A DNA stretch of 24,287 nucleotides from contig CATWUX010000016.1 of NCBI GenBank assembly GCA_958354085.1, positions 1 through 24,287 of the forward strand. The letters are read 5' to 3'. The stretch's first letter is position 1; every line of letters starts with the position of its first letter. Below are positions 1 to 7,964 of the stretch, piece by piece. The notes under the pieces are model-generated. The model did not search any database and was not told the DNA's origin. It saw nothing but the letters and a program-made list of their open reading frames with translations. Made by a program: the position numbers and the translations under genes. Source of the stretch: an uncultured Oscillospiraceae bacterium. Its GTDB lineage: Bacteria; Bacillota; Clostridia; Oscillospirales; Acutalibacteraceae.

Positions 1-11
1 AGGTGAGCAGG

Positions 12-1124
12 ATGCGGAATAACAATGTACTGGGACTGCTGTTTTCCAATATGCACGATGAAGCGCTGCGGGAGCTGACCTCCGTGCGCGCCATGGGTTC
101 GGTGCCGTTTGGCGGCCGCTACCGGCTGATCGATTTTCCGCTGTCCAACATGGTCAACGCGGGTATCTCCAAGGTAGGGGTGATCACGAAAAGCAATTAC
201 CAGTCGCTGATGGATCATCTCGGCTCGGGCAAGTCGTGGGATCTGTCCCGGAAAAATGAGGGACTGTATTTCCTGCCGCCGTTCGGCAACACCGATGAAA
301 TGTATGCCGGACGGATCACGTCGCTGGCGGGGATCGAGCCGTTTTTGCGCAATTCCAAAGAAGAATATGTCGTGCTGTCCGACTGCCACGTGGTCGGCAA
401 TATTGACTACGATGCGCTGATACAGGCGCATATCGATACGCAGGCGGATGTGACGGTGGCTTATCGTTTGGCGGTGCCGTGCGATATGGCCGGCGAACTG
501 ACGCTGCAGCTTGACGGTGGCGGGCGCGTGCAGGAGATGATGCTGGATAGCCGAGACGGCGCGGAAGTTCCGTGCGGGCTGGGCTTGTACGTCATGAACA
601 AACAGCTGCTGATACAGGAGGTCGCGGCGGCAGCCAGCCGCAGCCGGATGCATTTTGAACGGGACGTTCTCCAGCGCAACGTCGATACCCTGCGGATATT
701 CGGTTATCATGTGGAGGAATATACAGCCGTGATCTCCTCGATCGCCAGTTATTTCCATGCCAACATGGCGCTTTTAGAGGCGGATGTACGTGCAAAGCTG
801 TTCCCCTCAAGCCGTCCGATTTTCACCAAGGTGCGCGACTGTGCTCCGGCTGTTTACGGGCTGGAGGCGGCGGTTTCCGATTCGCTGGTAGCGGACGGCG
901 GGCATATCGAGGGAACGGTGCAGCATTCGATTTTGTTCCGGGACGTGCATATCGGCGCGGGCGCGCATGTGGAAAATTGTATCGTGATGCAGGGCACTGT
1001 GATTTCGGACGGTGCGGTGCTTCATTCGGTCATCACCGATAAAAATGTATCCATTAAAGAGCATCGCACGCTGTGCGGTTTTGACAGCTATCCGGTCTTT
1101 ATTCAAAAAGGCGCGACCGTATAA
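12..1124 (+). CDS. glgD: GlgD subunit of glucose-1-phosphate adenylyltransferase
   Basis: Non-catalytic/regulatory partner of GlgC, which makes ADP-glucose for glycogen synthesis in the cytoplasm. The N-terminal half has the nucleotidyltransferase core (VPFGGRYRLIDFPLSNMVNAGI near residues 32-53), and the C-terminal ~100 residues carry the hexapeptide beta-helix pattern (GAHVENCIVMQGTVI). The glycine-rich GxGxRL nucleotide-binding motif at the start of GlgC is absent: the protein opens with LGLLFSNMHDEALREL, as in GlgD proteins. The ATG at 12 is chosen because AGGTGAG lies just upstream; an in-frame GTG at 3 is possible, and the true start could lie beyond the window edge. glgA follows after 17 bases, so the two are surely co-transcribed; glgC is expected just upstream. 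Confidence 0.93.
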   Translation: MRNNNVLGLLFSNMHDEALRELTSVRAMGSVPFGGRYRLIDFPLSNMVNAGISKVGVITKSNYQSLMDHLGSGKSWDLSRKNEGLYFLPPFGNTDEMYAGRITSLAGIEPFLRNSKEEYVVLSDCHVVGNIDYDALIQAHIDTQADVTVAYRLAVPCDMAGELTLQLDGGGRVQEMMLDSRDGAEVPCGLGLYVMNKQLLIQEVAAAASRSRMHFERDVLQRNVDTLRIFGYHVEEYTAVISSIASYFHANMALLEADVRAKLFPSSRPIFTKVRDCAPAVYGLEAAVSDSLVADGGHIEGTVQHSILFRDVHIGAGAHVENCIVMQGTVISDGAVLHSVITDKNVSIKEHRTLCGFDSYPVFIQKGATV

Positions 1125-1141
1125 AGAGGAGGGAAACTCGG

Positions 1142-2560
1142 ATGAAGGTATTGTATGCAACCAGTGAAGCGCAGCCGTTTGCCGCCACGGGCGGATTGGC
1201 GGATGTGGCGGGTTCTTTGCCGAAAGCGATGCGGGTTCGGTTGGTCGGCTGCCGTGTGGTTCTGCCGCTGTATGAGTCGGTGCCGGAGCATTTGCGCGAG
1301 AACATGACGTTCCTGACCAGCCTGTCCGTCCCGGTTGCGTGGCGGCGGCAGTATTGCGGCGTGTTTGAGGCCAAATACAACGGCGTGATCTATTATCTGC
1401 TGGATAATCAGTACTACTTCAAGCGTCCCGGCTTGTACGGGCATTACGACGATGCGGAGCGATTTGCCTTTTTTGCCCGCGCAGTGCTGGAAATGCTGGC
1501 GTACATCGATTTTAAGCCGGACATTCTGCACGCCAACGACTGGCAGACGGCGCTCATCCCGGTGTATTACAGCCTGTACTACGCCAACCGCGAGGGTTAT
1601 GAGAACATGAAAACCGTATACACCATTCACAATATCCAGTATCAGGGCAAATATGGGATGGAGATTCTGGAGGATGTATTCGGTATTTCGTACGAGAAGC
1701 GGTCGCTGGTGGAGCACGACGGCTGTATCAACCTGATGAAGGGCGGTATTGAAACCGCTCAGCGCATCACCACGGTCAGTCCCACCTATGCGCAGGAGAT
1801 TCTCGACCCGTGGTATGCCTATGGACTGGACACGATCCTGCGCGCACGGCAATGGAAAGTGAGCGGTATTCTCAACGGCATTGATACGGATTCCTACAAT
1901 CCCGCCGCCGATCCGCAGCTGGTTGCGCCGTATTCGGCGGACGACCGCAGCGGGAAAGCCGTGGATAAGCAGGCGCTGCGGAAGAAACTGAAGCTGACCG
2001 GTGAAGGCAATGTGCCGCTGCTGGCGATGGTGACGCGTCTGACCGCGCAGAAAGGGCTGGATCTGGTCAAATATGTGCTGGACGAGCTGCTGCAAGAGCC
2101 GGTGGAAATGGTCGTGCTCGGTTCGGGCGAGTGGACATATGAAAACTATTTCCGGGAGATGCAGGAGCGGTATCCGGATAAATTCCGCTTTTGTCCCGGC
2201 TTTGTGCCGGATCTGGCGCGGCAGATCTATGCCGGTGCAGACCTGTTTTTGATGCCGTCCAAAAGCGAGCCGTGCGGACTGGCGCAAATGGTGGCGTGCC
2301 GCTACGGTACTCTGCCGATCGTGCGCGAGACCGGCGGACTGAAGGACAGCATCTCCGACTGCGGCGACGGACAGGGCAACGGCTTCACCTTCCTGACCTA
2401 CAATGCGAACGACATGCTGTACGCGATCCGCCGCGCGTTGGCGCTGTATGCGGATCAGCCGGCGTGGGAGGTTGTGCAGGAGCGCGCCATGCGCTGCGAT
2501 TTCACATGGGGGCGCTCAGCCAATGAGTACATCCGCCTTTACCGTGCGCTGCTGAAATAA
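1142..2560 (+). CDS. glgA: Glycogen synthase (ADP-glucose type, GT5)
   Basis: Transfers glucose from a nucleotide sugar to the non-reducing end of alpha-1,4-glucan. At 472 residues it has normal GlgA length and the two-domain GT-B fold. Visible motifs are TGGLADVAGSLPKA (residues 16-29), HANDWQTALIP, the LNGID motif around residue 240, VTRLTAQKGLDL and KSEPCGLAQM, which holds the catalytic Glu. At position 15, where E. coli GlgA has the ADP-glucose-contacting Lys of KTGGL, this protein has Ala (FAATGGL). The start ATG follows AGGAGGG at a spacing of about 8. It is the last gene of the glg operon; a strong terminator hairpin begins 16 bases after the stop. Confidence 0.96.
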   Translation: MKVLYATSEAQPFAATGGLADVAGSLPKAMRVRLVGCRVVLPLYESVPEHLRENMTFLTSLSVPVAWRRQYCGVFEAKYNGVIYYLLDNQYYFKRPGLYGHYDDAERFAFFARAVLEMLAYIDFKPDILHANDWQTALIPVYYSLYYANREGYENMKTVYTIHNIQYQGKYGMEILEDVFGISYEKRSLVEHDGCINLMKGGIETAQRITTVSPTYAQEILDPWYAYGLDTILRARQWKVSGILNGIDTDSYNPAADPQLVAPYSADDRSGKAVDKQALRKKLKLTGEGNVPLLAMVTRLTAQKGLDLVKYVLDELLQEPVEMVVLGSGEWTYENYFREMQERYPDKFRFCPGFVPDLARQIYAGADLFLMPSKSEPCGLAQMVACRYGTLPIVRETGGLKDSISDCGDGQGNGFTFLTYNANDMLYAIRRALALYADQPAWEVVQERAMRCDFTWGRSANEYIRLYRALLK

Positions 2561-2576
2561 TACCGATGATTGTGAC

Positions 2577-2611
2577 AAAGACACCGGAGCAAAGCTTGCT
2601 CCGGTGTCTTT
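2577..2611. terminator. Intrinsic terminator between convergent glgA and the glycan operon
   Basis: A perfect 16-bp stem (2577-2592 with 2596-2611) encloses a 3-base loop. AAAG begins one arm and CTTT ends the other, so it can act on both strands. It sits between the glgA stop and the end of the oppositely oriented sulfatase-fold gene (stop at 2616). Confidence 0.88.
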
Positions 2612-2615
2612 CATG

Positions 2616-4433
2616 CTATTCGGCAGCCAGCGCCACTTTGTGCGCGGCATAATCCTGTTGCAGAGCCTCGAACCGGGCTTGCAGCGCGCTCAGCAGCGTT
2701 TGTACGTCGGCGAGCAGCGGGCGGTGAGCCAGATTGTGCAGCTCCTGCGGGTCATTGCGCAGGTCGTAGACCTCCAGCAGCCGGCTCTCGGCAAACGGGC
2801 GCGTGACCATCGCGTGCACGACAACGTTCCAGTGCGCGCTGCGAATCGCCATTTGCACCGGCCGGCGCTCCATATCCGGACAGCCCGCGCCCATATATTC
2901 CATGGTGACATAGCCGGGAGAAACGCCGGTTTGCCGCAGGCTGGTACCGACATAGCTGTCCGGCTTCGGCAGTCCCAGCACATCCAGAACGGTAGGGGCG
3001 ACGTCGCTGTTGGAGCGGTATTCCGTCACCGTCTGCGGCGATACATCGGGATCCAGCAGCAAAAACGGCACATGGTAATTTTCCGTAAAATAGTTGATGA
3101 CCGTGGTTGCGCGCGGCGGATTGTAGGCAAAGGAAAAACCGTGGTCGGCGGTAAACACCACGCAGGTAGTTTCCAGCAGCCCGCGCTGTTCCAGCTCCGT
3201 ATAAATATCCCGCAGGCAGTTGTCCAGATACACCATCGCGTAATCGTAGGAGAGCGAGCCTTTGTAGTTGTCGCTCAGCCGGCTGCGAAATGCTTTGAGC
3301 TGCGCCAGCTCGCGCCCCAGCAAAACCGTATCGTCGCTGTCATAGGTGAAAAACATTTCCTCGTTGTGGATGTCGTCCAGCGTCAGCAGCGCCGCAAAAG
3401 GCTGCGCGCCGTTGTGCGCGCTCTCCAGCCAGTCGAGAAAGGTGCGGAAATGGGTGCGTATGGGCAACACGGTTTTCCTGTCGGCGTAGCCCGGCTGCGC
3501 GCGGCATAGCAGATCGTGATCGTGTCGGCTTTCCAGCACGTTTTTCCCGTAGCGCAGGACGTCCTTGACCGCGTCCTTGCGCGGAGGGAAACCAATCCGG
3601 CGCAGATGGTCGCCCAGCACACATAGAGACGGCGGATTGTTCCGGCGGTTGCAGCGCCGGTTGAACGCGTAGGATTCGGCGAGAAAAGGCCCGAAATTTT
3701 CCTGTACAAACGCCTGCGTCGTGGGTTGCTTGACCTTTCGGTCCAGCGTGAAGCGCGGCAACTTCAGCAGCGGGTGCGCATAGCCTTGTTCGAGCAGCTC
3801 CTCCAGATACGGGCGGGGCGCTTGCTGAAAGCGCGCGTATTCCGCGGAGATGGTGCGCAGCGCTGTCGGCGCTTCGTCGGCAGTGGAGCAGTTGCCGCGG
3901 ATGAGCGCGGTGGACGCGTCCTCCGCCGTCATGTGCTCCAGAAACACGCGGTATTCCCGCATATTGCTGTCCACCATACGGGCCAGCTGTGCGGCATCGG
4001 CGGCGGTCAGCTCGCCGCGTCGGTGCAATCCCTGAAAATAGTCCAGACGATAGGGCCACAAGGCGTGAAAATCGTGGGGGATCGCGTAATAATAGGCGTC
4101 AAAGCCTAAATTTTCCACGGCGGAAAAGCCGTAAGCCTGCCCGATGGTGAACGTTTCATAGCCCGCATCGTGCAGGCGGCGAAACAGAAAGTCGGATGTG
4201 TAGCGGAATTTCTCCATGTATCCGCCGTGACTCATCGTATCATAGCCCGCGTAAAGCGACATGACGGCGGCTTCGGTATAGGGCGCTTTGGAATACAGGT
4301 TCGTGGTACACAGCCCTTTGTCCATCAGGCTGCGCAGAAACGGCATTGGACAGGGACGTTCCGGCTTATCCACGATACCGTCGTACATCAGCGAGTCGAG
4401 ATGAAAAAACAGCAGATTCTTTTTGATCGGCAT
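2616..4433 (-). CDS. Sulfatase/alkaline-phosphatase-fold enzyme with Thr nucleophile
   Basis: 605 residues of the sulfatase superfamily, without signal peptide or membrane segment, so predicted cytoplasmic. The metal-site Asp is in NLLFFHLDSL (D13). The nucleophile position reads APYTEAAVMSLYAG, giving Thr53 instead of the formylglycine Cys/Ser of CxPxR sulfatases. Later metal ligands appear as FTADHGFSF (D430, H431) and YHVPFLLL, followed by SNSDVAPTVLDVLGLP. Thr at this site is typical of phosphotransferases and phosphodiesterases such as LtaS and phosphoethanolamine transferases, so a phospho-group transferase or hydrolase is more likely than a sulfatase. Residues ~125-330 form an unusual insert. 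The start has AAAGGAC about 9 bases upstream. It is the last gene of the glycan operon, directly after the LicD gene, suggesting it acts on the same phospho-substituent. Exact substrate unknown. Confidence 0.85.
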   Translation of the reverse strand: MPIKKNLLFFHLDSLMYDGIVDKPERPCPMPFLRSLMDKGLCTTNLYSKAPYTEAAVMSLYAGYDTMSHGGYMEKFRYTSDFLFRRLHDAGYETFTIGQAYGFSAVENLGFDAYYYAIPHDFHALWPYRLDYFQGLHRRGELTAADAAQLARMVDSNMREYRVFLEHMTAEDASTALIRGNCSTADEAPTALRTISAEYARFQQAPRPYLEELLEQGYAHPLLKLPRFTLDRKVKQPTTQAFVQENFGPFLAESYAFNRRCNRRNNPPSLCVLGDHLRRIGFPPRKDAVKDVLRYGKNVLESRHDHDLLCRAQPGYADRKTVLPIRTHFRTFLDWLESAHNGAQPFAALLTLDDIHNEEMFFTYDSDDTVLLGRELAQLKAFRSRLSDNYKGSLSYDYAMVYLDNCLRDIYTELEQRGLLETTCVVFTADHGFSFAYNPPRATTVINYFTENYHVPFLLLDPDVSPQTVTEYRSNSDVAPTVLDVLGLPKPDSYVGTSLRQTGVSPGYVTMEYMGAGCPDMERRPVQMAIRSAHWNVVVHAMVTRPFAESRLLEVYDLRNDPQELHNLAHRPLLADVQTLLSALQARFEALQQDYAAHKVALAAE

Positions 4434-4451
4434 AGGCTATCCGTCCTTTTT

Positions 4452-4482
4452 ATACTAAAATCTTCCAATCAGATTTTAGTAT
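4452..4482 (-). promoter_or_regulatory. AT-rich stem-loop between LicD-family and sulfatase-fold genes
   Basis: A perfect 12-bp inverted repeat (4452-4463 with 4471-4482) with a 7-base loop spans the LicD gene stop (TGA at 4471-4469). On the - strand its 3' end lies a few bases before the AAAGGAC ribosome binding site of the sulfatase-fold gene. There is no U-tract, so a translation-coupling or mRNA-processing structure is likelier than a terminator. Confidence 0.45.
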
Positions 4483-5329
4483 TACTTGTCGGGAGCGGCG
4501 GAAAGTCAAATTCCCGCTGCAAACTGGTATACAGCGCATGCGTTACGCGCTGTTCCTCCGGCGGGAGCTGTTGGTAATCCGCACCATAAGTAGCGGTCAG
4601 CACAGCGTGGGGATCCTGCGGCGCGAAAAAAAGGTGCCCGCGCAGCGGGATCTCCCGCAGAGGAAACAGCTCCGTTTCCCGCCATTCCGTGTTCCAGCCA
4701 CAGCCGAAATGATAGCTGTACAGCGGGCCGCGTCCGTTGCGCAGCGCCTGTTGCCGCCAGCGCTCTACGCGCCGCAAAGCCCACTCCGCCGGAATCAGTT
4801 TGCCGCCCAGCTGGAGCAGCGAGCGCAGCGCCCAGGCGAGGGAGGGAAAATCGCGTCGGGACAGCTTCCGCTTGGCGGTGAGCAGCAGCTGGGATTTTTT
4901 GCGCAGCGCGCGTCCCGCGTCCGCATCGGCGCCGAGATTGTCCAGTATGAACACATCGACGTACATTCCCTGATGATACCGCTTGTTTTTCTCTTCGATC
5001 ATGGTGGAGCGATCGTCGCGGATTTTCATGGGAATGTTGATCATATCGTACCATGGATCGGTTTCCCGCGTCTGTACAAACAGGTGATCCGGCAGTTCCC
5101 GCTGCGCGACAGCCCGGAATTTTTCAAAATTTTCCCGCGTCATGGCGATGTCGGCGTCGTCGTCCCAAGGAATAAAATCGCCGTGGCGTACCGCGCCCAG
5201 CAGGGTGCCGTCAATGAGCGTATAGGCAATGCCGCAGCGGCGGCAAACCTCGTCGATGTCGCACAGGATGGAGAACAGGACATCGTGAACGGCTTCCACC
5301 GTGCAGGGAGAACGATTGGTAGAGTTCAA
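4469..5329 (-). CDS. LicD family phosphotransferase
   Basis: LicD-family enzymes attach phosphocholine or related phospho-groups to cell-surface glycans; they have a nucleotidyltransferase-like fold. The diagnostic run is YTLIDGTLLGAVRHGDFIPWDDDADIAM, with GTLLGAVRH and the metal-binding WDDD. Other parts (YVDVFILDNLGAD, TYGADYQQLPPEEQR) also fit the family. The frame stays open up to an ATG at 5410, but that would overlap the flippase gene by 61 bases. A TTG at 5329 follows a GAAAGGCGG-type Shine-Dalgarno at spacing 8, just after the flippase stop, and gives a 286-residue protein with a normal LicD start, so it is preferred. The ATGs at 5410 or 5398 remain possible. The donor (CDP-choline, CDP-glycerol or other) cannot be told from sequence; no choline kinase or cytidylyltransferase gene is nearby. 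Confidence 0.88.
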   Translation of the reverse strand: MNSTNRSPCTVEAVHDVLFSILCDIDEVCRRCGIAYTLIDGTLLGAVRHGDFIPWDDDADIAMTRENFEKFRAVAQRELPDHLFVQTRETDPWYDMINIPMKIRDDRSTMIEEKNKRYHQGMYVDVFILDNLGADADAGRALRKKSQLLLTAKRKLSRRDFPSLAWALRSLLQLGGKLIPAEWALRRVERWRQQALRNGRGPLYSYHFGCGWNTEWRETELFPLREIPLRGHLFFAPQDPHAVLTATYGADYQQLPPEEQRVTHALYTSLQREFDFPPLPTSNTKI

Positions 5330-5349
5330 AAGTGAAACCGCCTTTCCGC

Positions 5350-6750
5350 TTATTTGTGCCGCAATTTGGCGAGCAGCAGCGCGAAAAAATCCCGGCATAG
5401 CCACAGGCAAAGCCCTGCCGCAGCCGCCATCCAGATCAGATTGCCGACCGTGCCGCCGAAAAAGTAAATCAGGCCGGAAACCAGAAACAGGCCGAGCACC
5501 AGCAGCATGTTTTTCAGCTCGAACCCTACCTCGGTAAAACGGCGGTACCGGGCGTATTGCAGCAGAACCACCGTCAGCTGGCTGGCGATGAGGGCGAGTG
5601 CGGATGCGACCAGCCCCAGCGAGGGGAGCAGAAGAAAAATGACCGCGATATTGACCGCGCTGCCGGCGATCTTGGAAATAATCAATTGCTTGGTTTTGTT
5701 TTCAATGGAGAAGAAGGTGGCGGTAAACCGGTTGATGGACTGGAAATAGGTCGCCAGATACAAAAACGGTACCAGCCTTTCCGCCTCGGCGTATTCGCGG
5801 CCGATGAGAAGGGGAAAGAACAGCTTGGTGAACGGCAGCAGCAGAATGGTGCCCGCCCCCACCAGCCGCACCAGATGGCGGTAGGCCAGCCGGTAATGCT
5901 GCTGCCGCCTGGCGCGGTCGAGTTCGCTGTAATTGGTCTCCTGCCAGGCCATAAAAAAGACGGACAGCAGCAGCGTTATGAATACCGTCAGCTTGTTGCC
6001 GGCGGCGTAAATGCCGTTGGCGTGATCGCCGTTCGGCAGACAGAGGTTGATGATGATGCGGTTAACGCTGCTGAGCAAAAACCAAAATACCGAATCAATG
6101 CTCAGTGGCAGGCAGAAATGCAGCAGATCCCGCGCGATCGTTTTATCATAGGAGGAAAAGCGGAAACGCCCCAGCGTGTGCAGACGGGATTCCACCAGCA
6201 GGATCTGTGCCAGATTGGAGGCAATGGCGGCGATATACAGCGTTTCCACGCCCAGATGAAACCCGAATATGCACACGATGGAAACGGCGGCGTTTACGAA
6301 CACGCTGAGCATTCCGCTGACGGCATACAGCTTGTTTTCGGAAAACGCGCGGCAGGACATGGAGGTGACGTGCATCAGGATGGTGGTCACCGTATAAACA
6401 CCGATATACCCCATGTGTTCCATGGATGTGAGCAGTCCGAGCGGCGTGAAGCCGAGCAGGAACAGGCCGATACCAAGGAAGCAGAACAGCAGGCTGTTGT
6501 TGACGACCCGCCGCCGGTCCCGATTATCCTTGCTCAGCAGCGCAAACCGCAGCATACCCGACCAAACCTCAATGCAGAGCACCGGAATGATCACGCCGGT
6601 ATAGGTCGTGACCACGTCGAAGGAGCCGTACGCCTCCGGCGACAGCTGGTTGGTATAAATCGGCAGCATGAGCAGGCTGATAAACCGGCTGCCCAGCTGG
6701 CCGATCAGATAAATAAGGGAGATACGGGCGATTTTATTCGCTGTACCCAT
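5350..6750 (-). CDS. Wzx-like oligosaccharide flippase (MATE/MOP superfamily)
   Basis: 466-residue polytopic membrane protein with roughly 12-14 hydrophobic segments, expected to flip lipid-linked oligosaccharide across the cytoplasmic membrane. The N-terminus (ARISLIYLIGQLGSRFISLLMLPIYTNQLSPEAYGSFDVV, read as separate short motifs) is the classic opening of polysaccharide-biosynthesis flippases: GQLGSRFISLLMLPIYT followed by LSPEAYG. AGNKLTVFITLLLSVFF and YFQSINRFTATFFSIENKTK also match the family. The ATG at 6750 is used. An in-frame TTG two codons upstream (6756) sits better spaced from the AAAGG sequence and could be the real start. The gene lies between the second GT2 gene and the LicD gene. 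Confidence 0.9.
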   Translation of the reverse strand: MGTANKIARISLIYLIGQLGSRFISLLMLPIYTNQLSPEAYGSFDVVTTYTGVIIPVLCIEVWSGMLRFALLSKDNRDRRRVVNNSLLFCFLGIGLFLLGFTPLGLLTSMEHMGYIGVYTVTTILMHVTSMSCRAFSENKLYAVSGMLSVFVNAAVSIVCIFGFHLGVETLYIAAIASNLAQILLVESRLHTLGRFRFSSYDKTIARDLLHFCLPLSIDSVFWFLLSSVNRIIINLCLPNGDHANGIYAAGNKLTVFITLLLSVFFMAWQETNYSELDRARRQQHYRLAYRHLVRLVGAGTILLLPFTKLFFPLLIGREYAEAERLVPFLYLATYFQSINRFTATFFSIENKTKQLIISKIAGSAVNIAVIFLLLPSLGLVASALALIASQLTVVLLQYARYRRFTEVGFELKNMLLVLGLFLVSGLIYFFGGTVGNLIWMAAAAGLCLWLCRDFFALLLAKLRHK

Positions 6751-6819
6751 AGGCAAACCAAGCCTTTCCGCACCGTGTGGCTGTGGAGAACCGGTGCTTG
6801 ATATCCGATAAAACGGGAG

Positions 6820-7896
6820 TTATCCGTTGGCTTTTTTCAACATTTGCTTGATGCTCTGTAAATGCCGGGTCAGGAAAGCGTTGCAAGTGTACAGCGCATA
6901 CACCGTGCCGACGCGGCGCCTGCGATAGCAGGCAAACAGCAGGCGGTCTTTGCGGCTGACCGGTACCGCATAGCGCAGCGATTCCTGCACCAGCGGCTCG
7001 GCGAACACGCCCCGGATATACGCGCGCCGTTCCCGCCCGCTCATCGAAGCGGCCGGCAGGAAAACCGAGTTTATCCACGCCGAGGTACGGCGCAGGAAAA
7101 AGGTCGCCAGCTGTGCGCGGTTTTCGTCGGTATAGGCATTTTCGGCTTTGACAAAGGCCAACAGCTCGGTAAATACACGCAGCGAAATTTCCTTTTCATT
7201 GGGGACAAACCGGCTGGACAGCGATTGACCGTCCAGTATATGCGTGTAGAGATACGGGGCTTCCGACACAAAACGCACGCGGTTCAGGTGCGCCCAGTAG
7301 CGGATGTTGAACAGAATATCCTCGCCAAGCGCCAGTTCGGTGTCAAATCGGATCTCGAACCGGCGGAGCAGCTCGAGATCATACAGCTTGTTGGAGGCGG
7401 AGTACATCACCTGCATCAGCAGATGACGCCCGAGATTGGCCGCAAAGGCGGCGCGGCTGTCATAGGTGACGTCCGGCAGGGAGGGGACGGTGACCGACAC
7501 GAGCTTGCCGTTTTTGATAAACAGATCCCGGCAGCCGAACACCAGCATATCCAGCGACTGCTCGGTCAACGCGTGCACATAACGCCCCAGACAGTTTTCT
7601 TCGATGGCGTCGTCCGCGTCCAGCAGCAGCAGGAACTGGCCGGTCGCGGCGGCAATGCCGACGTTGCGGGCGTTGGAAGGGCCGCCGTTGGGGATGGTGA
7701 GGATCCGCAGCCGCGGATCGTTTTGCGCAAGCTCCGCCAGCACCTGCGCCGTGCGGTCGGTGGAGCCGTCGTTGACGACGAGAATCTCATAATCCGTTAA
7801 TCCCTGTGCATGGATGCTGCCTATCGCGCGCGCAACCGTATCCTGTGCGTTATAGGCGGGGATGACCACGCTCAGCTTGGCGATTGTTTCAGGCAT
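6820..7896 (-). CDS. Family 2 glycosyltransferase
   Basis: 358 residues. The GT-A domain begins at once with LSVVIPAYNAQDTVARAI (from residue 8), then EILVVNDGSTDRT (37-49), GGPSNARNVGIAAATG and the metal-binding DxD in LLLLDADDAIE (D93, D95). The C-terminal third is a helical basic tail without obvious membrane segments. It probably adds one sugar of the repeat unit at the inner membrane face; donor and acceptor cannot be inferred. The ATG is preceded by AAAGGATG at about 10 bases. A bulged GC-rich hairpin lies between the upstream polymerase gene and this one. Confidence 0.92.
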   Translation of the reverse strand: MPETIAKLSVVIPAYNAQDTVARAIGSIHAQGLTDYEILVVNDGSTDRTAQVLAELAQNDPRLRILTIPNGGPSNARNVGIAAATGQFLLLLDADDAIEENCLGRYVHALTEQSLDMLVFGCRDLFIKNGKLVSVTVPSLPDVTYDSRAAFAANLGRHLLMQVMYSASNKLYDLELLRRFEIRFDTELALGEDILFNIRYWAHLNRVRFVSEAPYLYTHILDGQSLSSRFVPNEKEISLRVFTELLAFVKAENAYTDENRAQLATFFLRRTSAWINSVFLPAASMSGRERRAYIRGVFAEPLVQESLRYAVPVSRKDRLLFACYRRRRVGTVYALYTCNAFLTRHLQSIKQMLKKANG

Positions 7897-7925
7897 ACAG
7901 GAAGCTCATCCTTTCACACAGGCGG

Positions 7926-7964
7926 AAAACGGCCCGCAACAATGTCGTTGTGCGGGCGCTTTTT
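7926..7964. terminator. Possible intra-operon attenuator hairpin
   Basis: GCCCGC (7932-7937) pairs with GCGGGC (7952-7957) and ACAA (7939-7942) with TTGT (7948-7951), with one bulged A and a 5-base loop. Five T follow on the + strand and four T (as AAAA at 7926-7929) on the - strand. It sits between the polymerase stop and the next GT2 gene, so on the - strand it could cause partial termination within the operon. Confidence 0.45.

Noticed and set aside
1103..2287. 394-codon open frame antisense to glgA
   Set aside because: Shadow of glgA, overlapping all its catalytic motifs in reverse; no independent support.
5557..6801. 414-codon open frame antisense to the flippase
   Set aside because: Extremely Gln/His/Arg-rich translation typical of antisense to hydrophobic Leu/Val codons; no motif.
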